Shown here: piece by piece, positions 36,200-47,505 of the stretch
Layout of the letters: each line of letters begins with the position of its first letter
Position numbering within the stretch: position 1 is the first letter of the stretch
NCBI GenBank assembly: GCA_029582155.1
Contig: CM055897.1
Coordinates: 3,455,001 to 3,519,000, forward strand
Length of the DNA stretch: 64,000 nt
Direction: 5' to 3'
Origin: Panopea generosa
Taxonomy: Eukaryota > Mollusca > Bivalvia > Adapedonta > Hiatellidae
The notes under the pieces: generated by a model
Told to the model about the DNA's origin: nothing
Databases searched by the model: none
What the model saw: the letters and a program-made list of their open reading frames with translations, nothing else
Made by a program: the position numbers and the translations under genes

Positions 36200-36720
36200 T
36201 TGTTTTAACAAATAGCATTTCCAACGTCTGTTAAATGCACACCATCGCTGCTAAGATAATTTTGCCCTGATGTACATATCATCAGATGGCGTAAGTAAGC
36301 ACCACCATTTTTAATTGTCAACTTGCCAGCAAAACTGTTTATACACTTCCTACAAAGCTCCATTGCTCTGTTATTAATAGCATATCTCCATTTATTTCTT
36401 GGCAAAATTTCAGACCAGATAATTTTCGTGCCTGGCATAAGGTCAGAAAAACATTTAAATATCTATGGAATCATACGTCTTACAGACTTAATAGAAATCT
36501 TTCCCAAATCATTGCCACTACAGTGCAACAAAATAAAAGAAGGTGTCTCTCGTACTTGAACCAACGTTCTTATCTTTTGACTTATATTACTTAGCATTAG
36601 TCCACCGTAACCAAAGTTCCACTGACTGTATCGCTAGGTAAGTTATGCTCTTTTTATTATTGACGAGCCAAGGCACCATACCAAGGATCCTACAACAACT
36701 TGTTTTGAATTAGAATACAG
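36200..36720 (-). pseudogene. SGNH-hydrolase-like domain of the YR retroelement
   Basis: Three SGNH landmarks are visible in order: a block I-like GSSIIKRA, a block III-like LHCSGNDLGKIS with the expected Asn, and a block V-like SSDGVHLTDVGN with the Asp-x-x-His pair. Between them lies PGTKIIWSEILPRNKWRYA. I recall similar C-terminal domains in metazoan tyrosine-recombinase retroelements; the role there is unknown to me. Confidence 0.75.
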
Positions 36721-36779
36721 ATGATAAATGATTACAATTCTGATACAAAGCCAAACTTGGCATAGTGCTGGGCTAAGGA

Positions 36780-37704
36780 TCCGATATACTGTATGTACGA
36801 TATGCATTTGAGCTCCAACTACCTGCTAACTTGATAGTTTCTGTAGAATGACCTAACATAATTAACATTCAAACATGCAAGGGCTTTTTTTTAATACTGA
36901 CGATTTTGAAAACGCGTTAATGGCCTACCATTTAAATGATTTAAAAGTAATGGACCATTTATTTTCGCAAGTCCTGTTAGAAACGTTATCATATACTTAA
37001 CTGGACATACATTAATACCCGATCTGGACAATTTTAAATGTACACCTTTTCCCGACTGATCTGTTCTTTAATACCTTATTAGAATAGTTAAAGTACCTTT
37101 AACAGTGTCTAAAGTAACATCTTTGATTGCAACAATTTTTTCAATATACTTTCAATATTTTTGTAACAGTGTTCTCCCCGATTCTAAAGAAACCAAAGAA
37201 TGCTAAACAAAATGAAGCAGTAAATAATTGACATTCGTACGTGTTTGTACATACTGCTGGAAGCTTGGTTATAATTGAATTTAATAATGAAATTGCAATT
37301 GGCAATCTAGTTGAGACCTTTTTTAAAGATCTTTGCATACCAACAATAATGTTTGACAGAATGAAATTTTTGGTAACATCATTCAAATTTTTAATTTTGC
37401 ACTGATATCCTATAGCGCACACATATAAACGGGCTGCTTTATGTGACAATCTTTACAGTGATAATGATGCCAGAAACAGTGAAAGTTGTTATATTGTAGG
37501 AGGCCAACAATTTTCAATCTCATATCGAGACCTAAATGATTCAAGGCGGCGAATTCCAACCTTATACGAATCAATAGTATTTTTTGCAAGCGCAGCATTT
37601 ACAAGCCGTTGAGCTTCGTCTTCGAGATCAGAAATTGGAAGTAAATGGGTACTGACTCGGGGGTTTCTTCCGCTTCCGGTGCCAATATTCGCAATCGGTT
37701 CCAC
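36780..37704 (-). pseudogene. Tyrosine recombinase domain (broken)
   Basis: The N-terminal part LVNAALAKNTIDSYKVGIRR, the middle part FCLAFFGFFRIGENTVTK (typical of the Arg I region) and a C-terminal LGWSSNAYRTYIR-like end, the usual site of the catalytic Tyr, lie in order. This replaces a DDE integrase in DIRS-type elements. Confidence 0.8.
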
Positions 37705-37739
37705 TGCATACGAGAAATAGCATCAGCAATTCTATTACA

Positions 37740-38215
37740 CTTTGATGAAATATGAACAGCTTTAAAACAACTATCTATTTTCATTGATATCAACACGAAT
37801 TCCCTAACAAGAAGCACCAACCTTTTTTACTAGAAGGTTGCTTATTTATTACAGTGACTAGTGCTTTATTGTCAATGTTAAGCAATATATTCTACTGCTT
37901 CATTTCAACACCCAACAAGTGTAAAGACAACAAAACGGGCACCATTTCTAGAAATGTAATGTCAGCCATAATTTCCATACCAAACCAAGCCCTGGGCCAT
38001 TGAAAAAATGCCCATTTTCCAGCAAAATAACAACCACATCCTAAATTTGCCGAACCGACACTATCTGTAAATAATTGCAAACAACTGCTATCAAACCAAA
38101 TATTGTCAGGAATATACGACACACCATTATACTCCTTGAGAAATATCAACATCAACTGCATGCCTTGCTTAAGTTCTGCAGATACCCTTAACAAATGGTT
38201 TTTAAGGGGCCTCAT
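37740..38215 (-). pseudogene. RNase H domain of the YR retroelement (broken)
   Basis: Shows LQLFTDSVGSANLGCGCYF, FFQWPRAWFG, ITFLEMVPVLLSLHLLG and, further on, KAVHISSKCNRIADAISRMQ with the typical final Asp-Ala-x-Ser-Arg motif, then LAPEAEETPESVP, common after the RNase H of DIRS-type elements. Confidence 0.85.
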
Positions 38216-38359
38216 TGCACCATAAAACCGCCATAAAAATGCCCTACTTGATCTACCAGCGTGACCGAATCAATTAAGCTCCCTACAAAACTTAATACTA
38301 ATTCTTTTAATGTAACTTTACGTTTGTTCAACATATTTATCAAAAGCTGTCTCCTCATT

Positions 38360-38840
38360 TTTTTTGGAATGGGACTCTAATGGTCAAGCTCACGACCAAG
38401 ACATACTAAAACAGTTGCTAGGCCTATAGATTTATCGTCGACTATAGGTACCCCGATTTCATTACAAATACTCGAGAAGGCAGACACTAATGTTTGACAC
38501 TTATCCAAGTCTTTTTCTCCGGCTAACATAAAATCATCCAAATAATGATCAAGAGAATAAATATTCGTTTTGTAACTGATTAACCAATGTAAAAAAAACG
38601 TTTTCCAAATAAGGAACAATTTAAAGCAAGACCAATAGGAAGCATTGTGTTTATGAAATAATGATCATCTACCTTTAAACCAAATAAATGAAAATCATCC
38701 GGATGAATTTGTAATAATCCAAATGCTGACTTAATGTCTCTTTTTGCCATAATTGCGTCCTTGCCAAGCTTAAAAATTTCTAGATACCTTGTCAAAAGAT
38801 GAGTAAGATACAGACCAAAGGTTTTCATCAATACCATCAT
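38360..38840 (-). pseudogene. Reverse transcriptase domain of the YR retroelement (broken)
   Basis: AKRDIKSAFGLLQIHPDDFH, FGLKVDDHYFINTMLPIGLA and the catalytic HYLDDFMLAGEK, followed by EIGVPIVDDKSIG and VCLGRELD. These are the DIRS-type RT blocks; the Tyr-Leu-Asp-Asp box and the IHPDDFHLFG phrase are distinctive. Confidence 0.88.
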
Positions 38841-38954
38841 TTACACTATTACCAGCCGGAAAAAATAAGTGTGTTATAAGTTTCCAGCTACCATCAAATT
38901 ATCAATAAAATTGCAGTACAATCTATAATTTATTTGATACTTCGAGGATGCATT

Positions 38955-39060
38955 CTGGGATATTTGCTGTCGTCAGGTGACAATGCAATATGTATCATTA
39001 CCAGACATTATACTCCGTGGATTTGAAAATGTTGATCTGCTCGAAAACATGCCCGGAAGC
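38955..39060 (-). repeat. Dispersed repeat R3, minus-strand copy
   Basis: Inverted copy of 26,365-26,475, ~12.5 kb away, directly flanking the YR retroelement. Confidence 0.8.
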
Positions 39061-39374
39061 ATTATGTCTATGATTTGTAAGTCAACTTACGATTTTATAC
39101 TTACATCAATTAACACATAACATTCATCCTTTAACTTACCCTTACGCCAACGAAGAGTATTTCAGATATCTTTTAAATAGCTGGTAAGATAGTCCGTACA
39201 GATACAATGCGATGCTAATGTAATGCACATTCTTAATATACACTTAACTGTTCGAATAAATCGTTCATGCAGAAGCAAATTAACGAAACTGCTTTTCTTA
39301 TCTATAACATACTAACTTAGCATTTTGCCTGAAGATTTAATTTTAACTTAAACTCTTTGTTGGATGCAAGTGTT

Positions 39375-39590
39375 GATCTGCTTGGGTATTTCATTATATG
39401 CAGTTTTTGGGTCCTTGGATATATACAGCTGTTTGGTGATTAGTTATATGTAGCTGTTGTTCGTTTCGGTTTATGCAGTTGTAGGGTGTTTGGGTATATG
39501 AAGCTGCTTGGGTATATGCAGATGTTGGGTGTTTACTTATATGCACTGTTGGGTCCACAGGTATATGCAGCTGTGATTTGTTTTCCTTAC
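39375..39590 (+). repeat. Degenerate ~28-bp tandem repeat
   Basis: About eight imperfect units built on TATATGCAGCTGTTGGGTG, each spaced by a short variable phrase. Open frames through it on both strands are repeat artefacts. Confidence 0.8.
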
Positions 39591-40147
39591 CAATTTGCCA
39601 TATTGCATTGTGCAAGCTATACGTATATCATCTTAACAATCACATTTAGTGTATATTTGAATCAATTGTATGTAGATATGTATATAATCCTTGAATAACA
39701 AGAAACGTTTATAATTCTTTCACTTCATGTGCGGTCATAAACACCGGTATTATTTCGTCAAATCGGCTTATTTCGTAATAGAGTTTAGATAAAACGACCT
39801 AAGAGTATCAAGACAAATACATCTTGTGTAAGAATTATCCTAAGATTTCCCTCATGAATATATTACAGAACAGTTATAGTTTGGGAATTAATTAATATCG
39901 GTATGTTCAATGTGATGTCAACCCTGGCAGTATACTGACAAGTATATTTGTCCCTCTATCTCACTCTTCTTTTCCCTTTATCCTTTGGCCTTGTTTAACG
40001 TTGTAGATTCTTGAGATAAGTTAGTCGCTAAATATTTTGTTTCTTTAGCAGTACACCCATCTAAATGTAGACTGTTCATTAAGCTTTCTGATATTAAATA
40101 CACACATGGACATGAAATGATCCCGTTTAAAAGAACCTATCATACAG
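39591..40147. other. AT-rich stretch, no gene seen
   Basis: No coding or RNA gene can be supported. Confidence 0.4.
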
Positions 40148-40545
40148 GTCTCACTACACAGTTGAGTGTTGTTCTTTGTTCTATATAAAATAAGGTCTTC
40201 CATGGTAAAAAAAGAATTCCTCATGGAGGTTTTTTTTTCCATAGCAGTAATGCATAGCCACATAAAAATGCACAATAACTGGTAGGTTGACCAGGTTGGT
40301 GCAGTGACACCCTGAGATTTTTTGAAAAATATACATGCATATGTTGAAATTCTATAAAAGTCACTTTTTTAATACCAGTGATGTATTATTGCAGTATGTG
40401 CTATGCCAGCTTTTACTTTACTCACCTGCAGTAAGAAATCCCAACCGCTATTAACCATTTTGAAAATATTTCGAAATATAGGCTTTTTTTAAACGTGAGA
40501 ATCATGTTACCGTGGGGAAAAAGGGGCGTAACTGTGTAGTGAGAC
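40148..40545. mobile_element. MITE-like element with 16-bp perfect TIRs
   Basis: GTCTCACTACACAGTT at 40,148-40,163 is exactly mirrored at 40,530-40,545. The enclosed 398 bp has no open frame. The phrase CACTA inside the TIR is suggestive but not at the extreme end, and no 3-bp target duplication fits. Superfamily unknown. Confidence 0.5.
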
Positions 40546-42050
40546 GTAAAGTACTAGTATTAAGGATAACCTAGCTCAGCCTTCATGTTATCAACAGTTT
40601 GAATGACTTTTCACATGATATTTTTGCGTGTATTACCGCGGGCATCTTCAAAAAGAGACCAGACCGACACTAAACAGAACTTATGGAAAATTGGGACACG
40701 AGAGACGGTGGCTGCATTACAGTAACACTTGTAAAGGTAAATACAGAAAATGCAGAAACTGATCCAAAACATGATTCGAATATGTTTAATCATTTTTATT
40801 GCAAAAAAAAACTACAGACCTGCAGTTGTCATCTTGTGTACATTTAAATGCTGGAAAACTCCAAAACTCAATTAACATTATTGTGCGCACTCAGGTGCTG
40901 CTATTTATGTTCAATAAGTCATGCTATCCTCAATAATAAGGTGTTATACACAATACACCTGAACATGGATGGTATTCGAGCGATACAACTTTTATTTACC
41001 CATAGCATTCGAAAAAAGACATAGTTCATGTAGAGGCACCTAAAATAAGATATCGCTTAATAATGCAATTTTCATCCTCAAGCTAAGTGTAAATATTTAA
41101 TCAAATATGTTTTCAGTTTAGTCCATATATGACTTTTATATAAGAAACCTTACTGTAATATTAGACAACGATTTAAAGCTTATATTATTTGAAACACCCA
41201 TCACACGTATTTGTATTTGTACATGTATATAACTTGTTTTTTTACCAGATGAGACAATGCATACAGCTCAAGTCAATAAAATTATGTTCTGTTCTATAAG
41301 GTTACGACGGGGAAGAGTGACGTCATTTGCACCCGTAAGCCATGCTACGCTTTTCAGTAGTGGTTATGTAATTGAGCGCTTAGGCAGTGACCCATCTCTT
41401 CAGTGGTGCTTTGTTGTTGGCCGTTTATGCAGTGACCTGTGTAATCACTTCTTCCTTGTATGTTTAGTCGATTAATTGACTAAAGTTATATTATTGGGGT
41501 GACTGTGTCATTTTAATCACGCTGGGCATATTTTATTTTATTTTTGAACTTCACTTGTGCTTTTATAGTCATGTTGTGATAGAAATCTTTCTCACAATAA
41601 ACATTTATTTCTGTTTTTCCTTTAAAAGTCACTGTTAGATAGTTATCCGTGTGTACCGTTATAAATAAGGAGCTTAGCATTTGAATGACACAGCCACCGT
41701 AACAGCAAAAACTGAAACATTCATATATCTATAAAATAAAATTATCATATTTGCACTTATCAAACTTATACAAGTTTCAACATATGTAATAACCTTGAAC
41801 TGTCCATTGGTAAACCCATTAGCACCGGATTTCTTAAACATGAATCAAATTAACAAAAAGTTTCAATTAACAATGAAAAACAATATACATCCGATAGACG
41901 ATATGTGTCAACACTAAAACGGCAACTATACAAACACACATTACGAAAGTTTACTTTATATCCATTGTTAAACGAAAATACAATACAATTCCTATTTGGT
42001 TTTATCAAATCGGGCTGAAATTACGGGATTTACAATAAAAAGAGAAATAG
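40546..42050. other. AT-rich stretch, no gene seen
   Basis: An open frame at 41,257-41,475 spans a weak two-unit repeat (CTTCAGTGGTG... and AGGCAGTGACC phrases) and has no recognisable domain. Confidence 0.4.
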
Positions 42051-42063
42051 GAAAATATTTATT

Positions 42064-42100
42064 ATACCATGATTAAGGCGATATGCCGAAACGTCGGTAT
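42064..42100 (+). ncRNA. Degenerate hammerhead ribozyme motif, Penelope type
   Basis: ATACC pairs with GGTAT to form stem I. Inside lie a core close to the CTGATGA consensus, a stem II hairpin GGC-GATAT-GCC, and GAAACGTC, which matches GAAA, a minimal stem III and the GUC cleavage triplet. Very short stem III is characteristic of hammerheads in Penelope-like elements. Two core positions depart from consensus, so activity is unlikely. It suggests a terminal remnant of a Penelope-like element around 42,000-42,170; no RT or endonuclease is seen nearby. Confidence 0.5.
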
Positions 42101-42446
42101 TAAATTTTAACTAACGGTTTTTACGTGTTGGTGTTTTTTAAACTGTATTATGGCCTTTATTCCACAACCCACTTCATTTAATGTAATATTTCTTTCCATT
42201 GCTATCGCAGCTGTACATTCATTTCATTTCATGTTTTATTGAGAAAATAATTAACAAAAAACATGATATATTCATGCTTTGTAATGAAGGTAAGTACGTG
42301 GTTTTGTTTTGCACTTGTATGTGTTTGAAGTTGTATCTGTATGACATTGTCTGGAGTTCTACTGAAACTGTTGAGATAGTTTCAGAGCGGATTCTCGGTG
42401 ACAATCCTATAAGCTATAAAATCTAAGAAACAACAAAAACGAAAAT

Positions 42447-42917
42447 GTTGTCCATTCCCATGTTTGGAAGGGGATATGCCCCGGGTCGCTAATGTCCTTT
42501 ATCATGTTTGCAAGGGGATATGCCTCCGGTAGCTAGTGTCCATTCCCATGTTTGGAAGGGGATATGCCCGGTGACTCGTGTCCATTCCCATGTTTGGAAG
42601 GGGATATGACCGGGTGACTCGTGTCCATTCCCATGTTTGGAAGGGGATATGCCCCGGATCGCTAATGTCCTTTATCATGTTTGGAAGGGGATATGCCCCC
42701 CGGTAGCTAGTGTCCATTCCCATGTTTGCAAGGGATACGCCCCGGGTGGCTAGTGTCCATTCCCATGTTTGGAAGGGGATATGCCCGGGTGACTAGTGTC
42801 CATTCCCATGTTTGGAAGGGGATATGCCCGGGGTGGCTAGTGTCCATTCCCATGTTTGGAAGGGGATATGCCCGGGGTGGCTAGTGTCCATTCCCATGTT
42901 TGGAAGGGGATATGCAG
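42447..42917 (+). repeat. ~44-bp minisatellite, 11 copies
   Basis: Unit GTGTCCATTCCCATGTTTGG then AAGGGGATATGCCCCGGGTGG and CTA. Unit length varies by a few bases. GC-rich against an AT-rich background. Open frames on both strands across it are repeat artefacts. Confidence 0.97.
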
Positions 42918-43649
42918 CCGAGATGCGTCAAATGAGGTTTACCATTCTCAACTGGTACGTTTTGTTCGAAATGATTAACAGCTCTGATGTGTATTTTAAC
43001 ACTTGTAACTTCTTCCGTAATACACCGACTTTAAACATATTTACAACATTTACAACATAAAATGAACCGAACAGCTGACCCGACACTTTTGTATTTTCAA
43101 TATCTGCGTCAACATATTGATTAGCCTTAAAAAGAGTTGTAGTCGAAATTAACAATTTTTACATGGCCTAAAAGTCCTTACTTAAAAGTCAAAATCTCAA
43201 GGAAATTGCTTTGATATTTTTTGAGAAGATACATAAAAGTTCAGGTACATAAAATGTCAGGTGGGTTAGCTGTTCCGTTCAGTATATTTTTTCTTTATCT
43301 GACTTTCATTGGTATATGATTACGAACTTAGATCCTGGGTCATTGTCGCTTTAAAATCGTATTTGCTAATATATTAAATAATTATACATATTTAACCAGT
43401 GGGTATTTTATTTTGCTCTTTGTGTGACGACTGGAAGGACTAAGCAATCAATCCTCCTACAGCCTTAAACAGACAATGACTTGTCCTTACCGCCGTCTTG
43501 TATCATCCTTAATGATAAACCCCTTGCTGGTGTGACTTATGAAAAGTCATCGAGTACATATTCATCTGCGAATAGCATCACTTTTTTATTATAGTATACT
43601 GAACGATATAAAAACATATTTCTAAGGGTCATAAAACCAAACCAGGTCC
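42918..43649. other. AT-rich stretch, no gene seen
   Basis: Nothing supportable. Confidence 0.4.
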
Positions 43650-43815
43650 ATGGAGGGAAATGATATTGACGATCTTTTACTGTAGGACAGTATACTAATT
43701 AATAATAAGCAAACGTTTCCTTTCCGTAAGGGTTACACAAGTGTCTGAACATCTAACAGGTATTGTTTCCTGATGAAGTGTACCTGTGCTGATTAGGCTC
43801 AAATAAACCTCATGT
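43650..43815 (+). repeat. Dispersed repeat R4, copy 2
   Basis: Partner of 29,215-29,345, with an extra ~50 bp in the middle. Confidence 0.65.
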
Positions 43816-43980
43816 TCTAATGCTCCTAAGTGTAGATGTACTCGACCTCTTGTTTCATATTGTTGGGTTTTTGAAAAAGACCAATGTTATTAAAACAATT
43901 GATCATAATCACAGTGTATAAACGAACTGTACAGTCACTTTGAAAAATTAAGTTTAGTACAGTTATTTGTGATTAAAGAA

Positions 43981-44014
43981 ATGACGGCGCTTGAAAGTTT
44001 CGGCAGTTGTGCAG
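43981..44014 (+). CDS. Possible first coding exon inside the TIR element
   Basis: ATG followed by eleven codons (MTALESFGSCA) ends exactly at a good 5' splice site, CAG|GTATGT. It lies 40 bp inside the left TIR, a natural place for a transposon's first exon. A possible acceptor at 44,385 (CCTATAG|G) would continue an open frame through 44,646. Very short; could be chance. Confidence 0.2.
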
Positions 44015-44410
44015 GTATGTTTTCAAAGTTTTGAAAGATTTCTACTAGTACTAACTGTCTTATATTGTGATGGTAGCCTTCCAGTAAACAAGTTATCATT
44101 GCTTGTGTTTCCTATCAATGCATGAATAGTATATTTTTATAGGTTAACAGTGGTGATATTATTACACTAATATCCGCTTATAATATTAAAACAAATGTTC
44201 TATTATGGAAGTTATATCTATTTATTTCCATGTAGGGTCAAAGAAAATATGTACGGTCATTTCTCTCGTCTAATTTTACACTGAACATACTTCCGTAATG
44301 TCACTTGTGAGTTCACTGTACGATCACTTGTGAGCCCTATCAATTAAATTACTGTTTTATTATGTTGTACAACATTCGCCTATAGGAAAAGTCTTCTTAG
44401 AAATCAAAAT

Positions 44411-44578
44411 ATGTGTAGCGGTACTGCTGAAAGAGTTCTATGTCCTGCGTGCTCCAATGTTTTTGCGACCAAAGACACAGCACAGGAACATACTAAGGCC
44501 GCTGACTTACAGAAGAAACATGTTGCAAAAACTGTGGCAAACTATATATTTGGCGATCCTGCCTCGCATACCACTTAA
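44411..44578 (+). pseudogene. Short frame with partial C2H2/BED-like zinc-finger spacing
   Basis: 55 codons, MCSGTAERVLCPACSNVFAT..., with Cys-x2-Cys-x12-His and a later His nine residues on, wider than a normal C2H2 or BED finger. It stops at TAA. A different frame (to 44,646) is open over the same bases, so which one is real, if either, is unclear. Possible remnant of the element's transposase DNA-binding region. Confidence 0.22.
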
Positions 44579-45859
44579 AAATGTACAGGGACTGATGCAT
44601 ACCGTATCCATCACCACAAATGTTACAGTTAAAGGATTTAAGGATTAAGAATGAGCAAGTCTGTGATCGTTTTTTTTTGTACATAGTTAACTCATTCGTC
44701 AAAACAAGCAAGAAGCTTGTCTTTATAATTGTTTCGAAGATATATTAAGTTTAGGCCGTTCATTGTATTGGTTATTAATATGTAAGCATTCATTTTTTTT
44801 ATTAAAATTTATATTTTTTCCAAATTAAGTTGTTTTCTTCGTTAAAATAAGTAAGATGTGTTCTTTCCGTTATGTATAATTGTTATGTACCAGATCACGT
44901 TCGTCTATCAATTTGAGACTGTTCATTATATTGGTTACATGTGAGAGAATAACCTGCGTTATTGTAGATATTTAGTGCTTGAGACGACAGTCCTTGTTAA
45001 ATGCGATACACATATTTTATTAGCAATAGAATTGCAAAAATAAAAAATGCAAAATATTATTTTGTCATAGTTGTATTCCATAACAAATTACAAGTAGTAA
45101 ATACTTACTTGTAAAATATTATTTCTAAATGTTCATTTTAAACCGGAAAAAATAAATCATACACGACAGTATCGGTGCAGAATAGTACTGAAACGATTAA
45201 CCGGGTAACACCGTCTGGTAACAAATTTAGCTGTTAGCCAGTTACAAATTAACTAACAGGTTAACCGCACTAGTTGATTCCCTGCATAGGTTCACTATTT
45301 AGTATTGGTCATTTTCTGTATATGCTATCCAGGATATCTAAAACAGACAAAATTATTTGTTTAACTTACTAGAAGTGACTGTACAAAGAAACTCAGGAAA
45401 TTGGGCAAGCGATCGTACAGCGGTCATACAAGTGACCATTTCGTTGTATGTGCACATTGATATTCGATGATTTTACTGTATAGTAAGATTCTTTTCGGTT
45501 TTTTTTATGTTTCAGTCTACTCATAACGTTTTAAAGCGGTCTTTTATTTCTAAATAAGACGATTTTATCAGCGTGCGTCTAGTTTAGACGGTGAGTTAAG
45601 ACGAGTTTTAATCACATTTTATGCAAAATGGCTATATTTGATGTTTCAGAATAATGATAGTGTTAAATATTATACAAATATATAATACAAAACAAACTAT
45701 GTGAGAATATTGCACAGCAGTAACTTGTAAGAATTATTTATCTTACCAGCACAAGAGAGCCGAGGGACGACAAGACAAATCTCTCTCGCTTCGTTACTCA
45801 CAAATGACCGTACAAACTCAAAATATCCAAGTGACTGTACAGTTCGTTTATACACTGTG

Positions 45860-46639
45860 GTAATTAGAAACAATACCTTACTTGAACTGAAATTCATCTG
45901 GATGATTATGTATTGCCTGCGAGTAAATCATCGATATTAAGTATATCTTGGAGGTATCTAGATAAATCCTTGAAGGTATGCATGGCGTAAGTCTGCGTAG
46001 TCGTTGATGTATAGCTCCATCATCAATACTCCATAAAATACCAGTATAAAACTGTATTGCTACATCGCGTATGACGATGTTTAACTGGTGCTGAGACGTA
46101 TCATGGATTGTCTAGGATTGAGAATTAAAGACGGCCCTGCATACCTACACAGACAATCATAAAACATAAATGACAAGAATTAGTATGATAAATAATATTA
46201 GATTGCAGCCGTTTAACTATATCATTATTATACATTTTCCAAGTTTAATTATAAATATATTACAATGAACACAACAAATGTAATGGTTTATCTTCAATCT
46301 TTATAAAGGTTTCATACATGTGTTCTTCAAACGCAGTTATTCTTTAATCAATATTCTGTTTGTTTGATTAGCATACTATTCAATTGTATGGTGGGTATGA
46401 ATGGCTCAATATCTAGTTGTATGAATCGCATTATATACAAATAAAAAACATAATACTAGTATAAAGTGTATAGTTTTTAAGAATAACCTTTAACATAAAG
46501 TGTTATCATTCAATTCGTTCAATCGGCTTTAGGGTATATTGTATAAATCCAAAGCAAGTTTGTTTGAGGTTTAGTTAAATGAAAAACTTACATGTCACTT
46601 ATAATAGGTTCTGGTTTCAATCAAACAACGCCTACAATT
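45860..46639. other. AT-rich stretch, no gene seen
   Basis: Nothing supportable. Confidence 0.4.
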
Positions 46640-46945
46640 GACGATGGTAATTTAATTTATCTTCGCCAACAGTGTCCCATATGGACGGCTCCTACAGAAG
46701 CGTTGTAGTCATTTTAGGTTTTTGGAGAATAGTGCAGTGATACTGAAGACCCTCTGTAGCGTCACAGGTTATTTCACATGCGCGATGTTAAACACTGATA
46801 CATGGGACCACGATTTATGTTGAAAGTCACTTCCGAAAGGAAATGTTGATAAGCATTTTTTGTTGGAGGAGCGGGGAATCGAACTTGCGACTCCTGGGTT
46901 CGCAGTCAAAGGCCTTAATCACCGGACCACTAATCCACTCTAGAC
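46640..46945 (-). repeat. tRNA-derived SINE, family S2
   Basis: On the minus strand a tRNA-like head with box B AAGTTCGATTCCCC and a D-arm-like GATTAGTGGTCCGGTGAT is followed by a ~200-bp body (CATTTCCTTTCGGAAGTGAC, GTCCCATGTATCAGTGTTTA). The acceptor stem does not pair, so it is a SINE and not a functional tRNA gene. Confidence 0.6.
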
Positions 46946-47377
46946 CTACCATGATGATACTATTCATATCACACCATTCTTTCGATGTTGTCTTACTTTC
47001 TCAGCCAGTCAAATTGCTCACATATTTCAAAACAGAATATTCCATTTTACATAAAATGTTATGACCGTCAGTAGATGTTTACCTTCTTGTACATTCTAAC
47101 CCAATGAAATTGCTCCAGTAACGCGGAAGTAGATCCACAGCTAAGCCGATTAGAAGTTTCATGGAATTTCATATTATGTCTAACCTATGTTATATTGATA
47201 TATTAAGTTTCTTTAGAATTTACCTTACTTCCATTTATACCATGGCATGTTCTATTTGAGAACACATTAAAGTTATTTCGTAAAATTATAAAAACACATA
47301 ACAAATAAACATAAAAGTGATTACACAACTTTGGCAACATTGCTCGTTTAGCGTGTGTTTCAACCGTAAAAACGGGC
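46946..47377. other. AT-rich stretch, no gene seen
   Basis: Nothing supportable. Confidence 0.4.
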
Positions 47378-47505
47378 GGTAGTAAAGTAGACAGAGTGTC
47401 GTTTGTTCACGTTCGAAGTGATGGATTCGATCCACAGCTCTACCAAATATCTCTCATAAACACTTAGTACTGGTCCTAGTCAGGAAGCCGAATCGGGAAG
47501 GTAAA
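47378..47505 (+). repeat. tRNA-derived SINE, family S1, copy 2
   Basis: Box A-like TAGTAAAGTAGACAGAGTG and box B GGATTCGATCC, then ACCAAATATCTCTCATAAA and CTTAGTACTGGTCCTAGTC. Same layout as 13,858-13,995 and 61,190-61,370. Confidence 0.7.

Larger units (their letters stand above)
35958..38870 (-). mobile_element. Tyrosine-recombinase retroelement (DIRS/Ngaro type), fossil
   Basis: On the minus strand the order is reverse transcriptase, RNase H, tyrosine recombinase, then an SGNH-hydrolase-like domain. No LTR-type integrase and no methyltransferase domain are seen, which favours Ngaro-like over classical DIRS1. Gag is not found and the 5' end appears absent. The copy is broken in several places; exact termini are unresolved. 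Confidence 0.85.
43910..45859. mobile_element. 1.95-kb TIR element with subterminal GTACRRTCACTT motifs
   Basis: A perfect 31-bp terminal inverted repeat beginning CACAGTGTATAAACG lies at 43,910-43,940 and 45,829-45,859. The motif GTACAGTCACTT or variants (GTACGGTCATTT, GTACGATCACTTGTGAG, AGTGACTGTAC) recurs at ~44,252, ~44,320, ~45,372 and ~45,803, in both orientations. A target duplication is not clear. No intact transposase is seen; two short frames near 44,411-44,646 are described separately. A hAT or P-like origin is possible but unproven. Confidence 0.75.

Noticed and set aside
40148-40545. CACTA (EnSpm) transposon
   Set aside because: CACTA occurs in the TIR but not at its end, and no 3-bp target duplication fits; kept only as an unclassified MITE.
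42502-42723. Repetitive protein across the 44-bp array
   Set aside because: Unit lengths vary and shift the frame between units; no exon context.
43910-45859. Firm hAT assignment
   Set aside because: The CAGTG-like start is suggestive, but no 8-bp target duplication or transposase is visible.
46855-46945. Possible tRNA gene on the minus strand
   Set aside because: Box B is excellent, but the acceptor stem does not pair and a SINE body follows.
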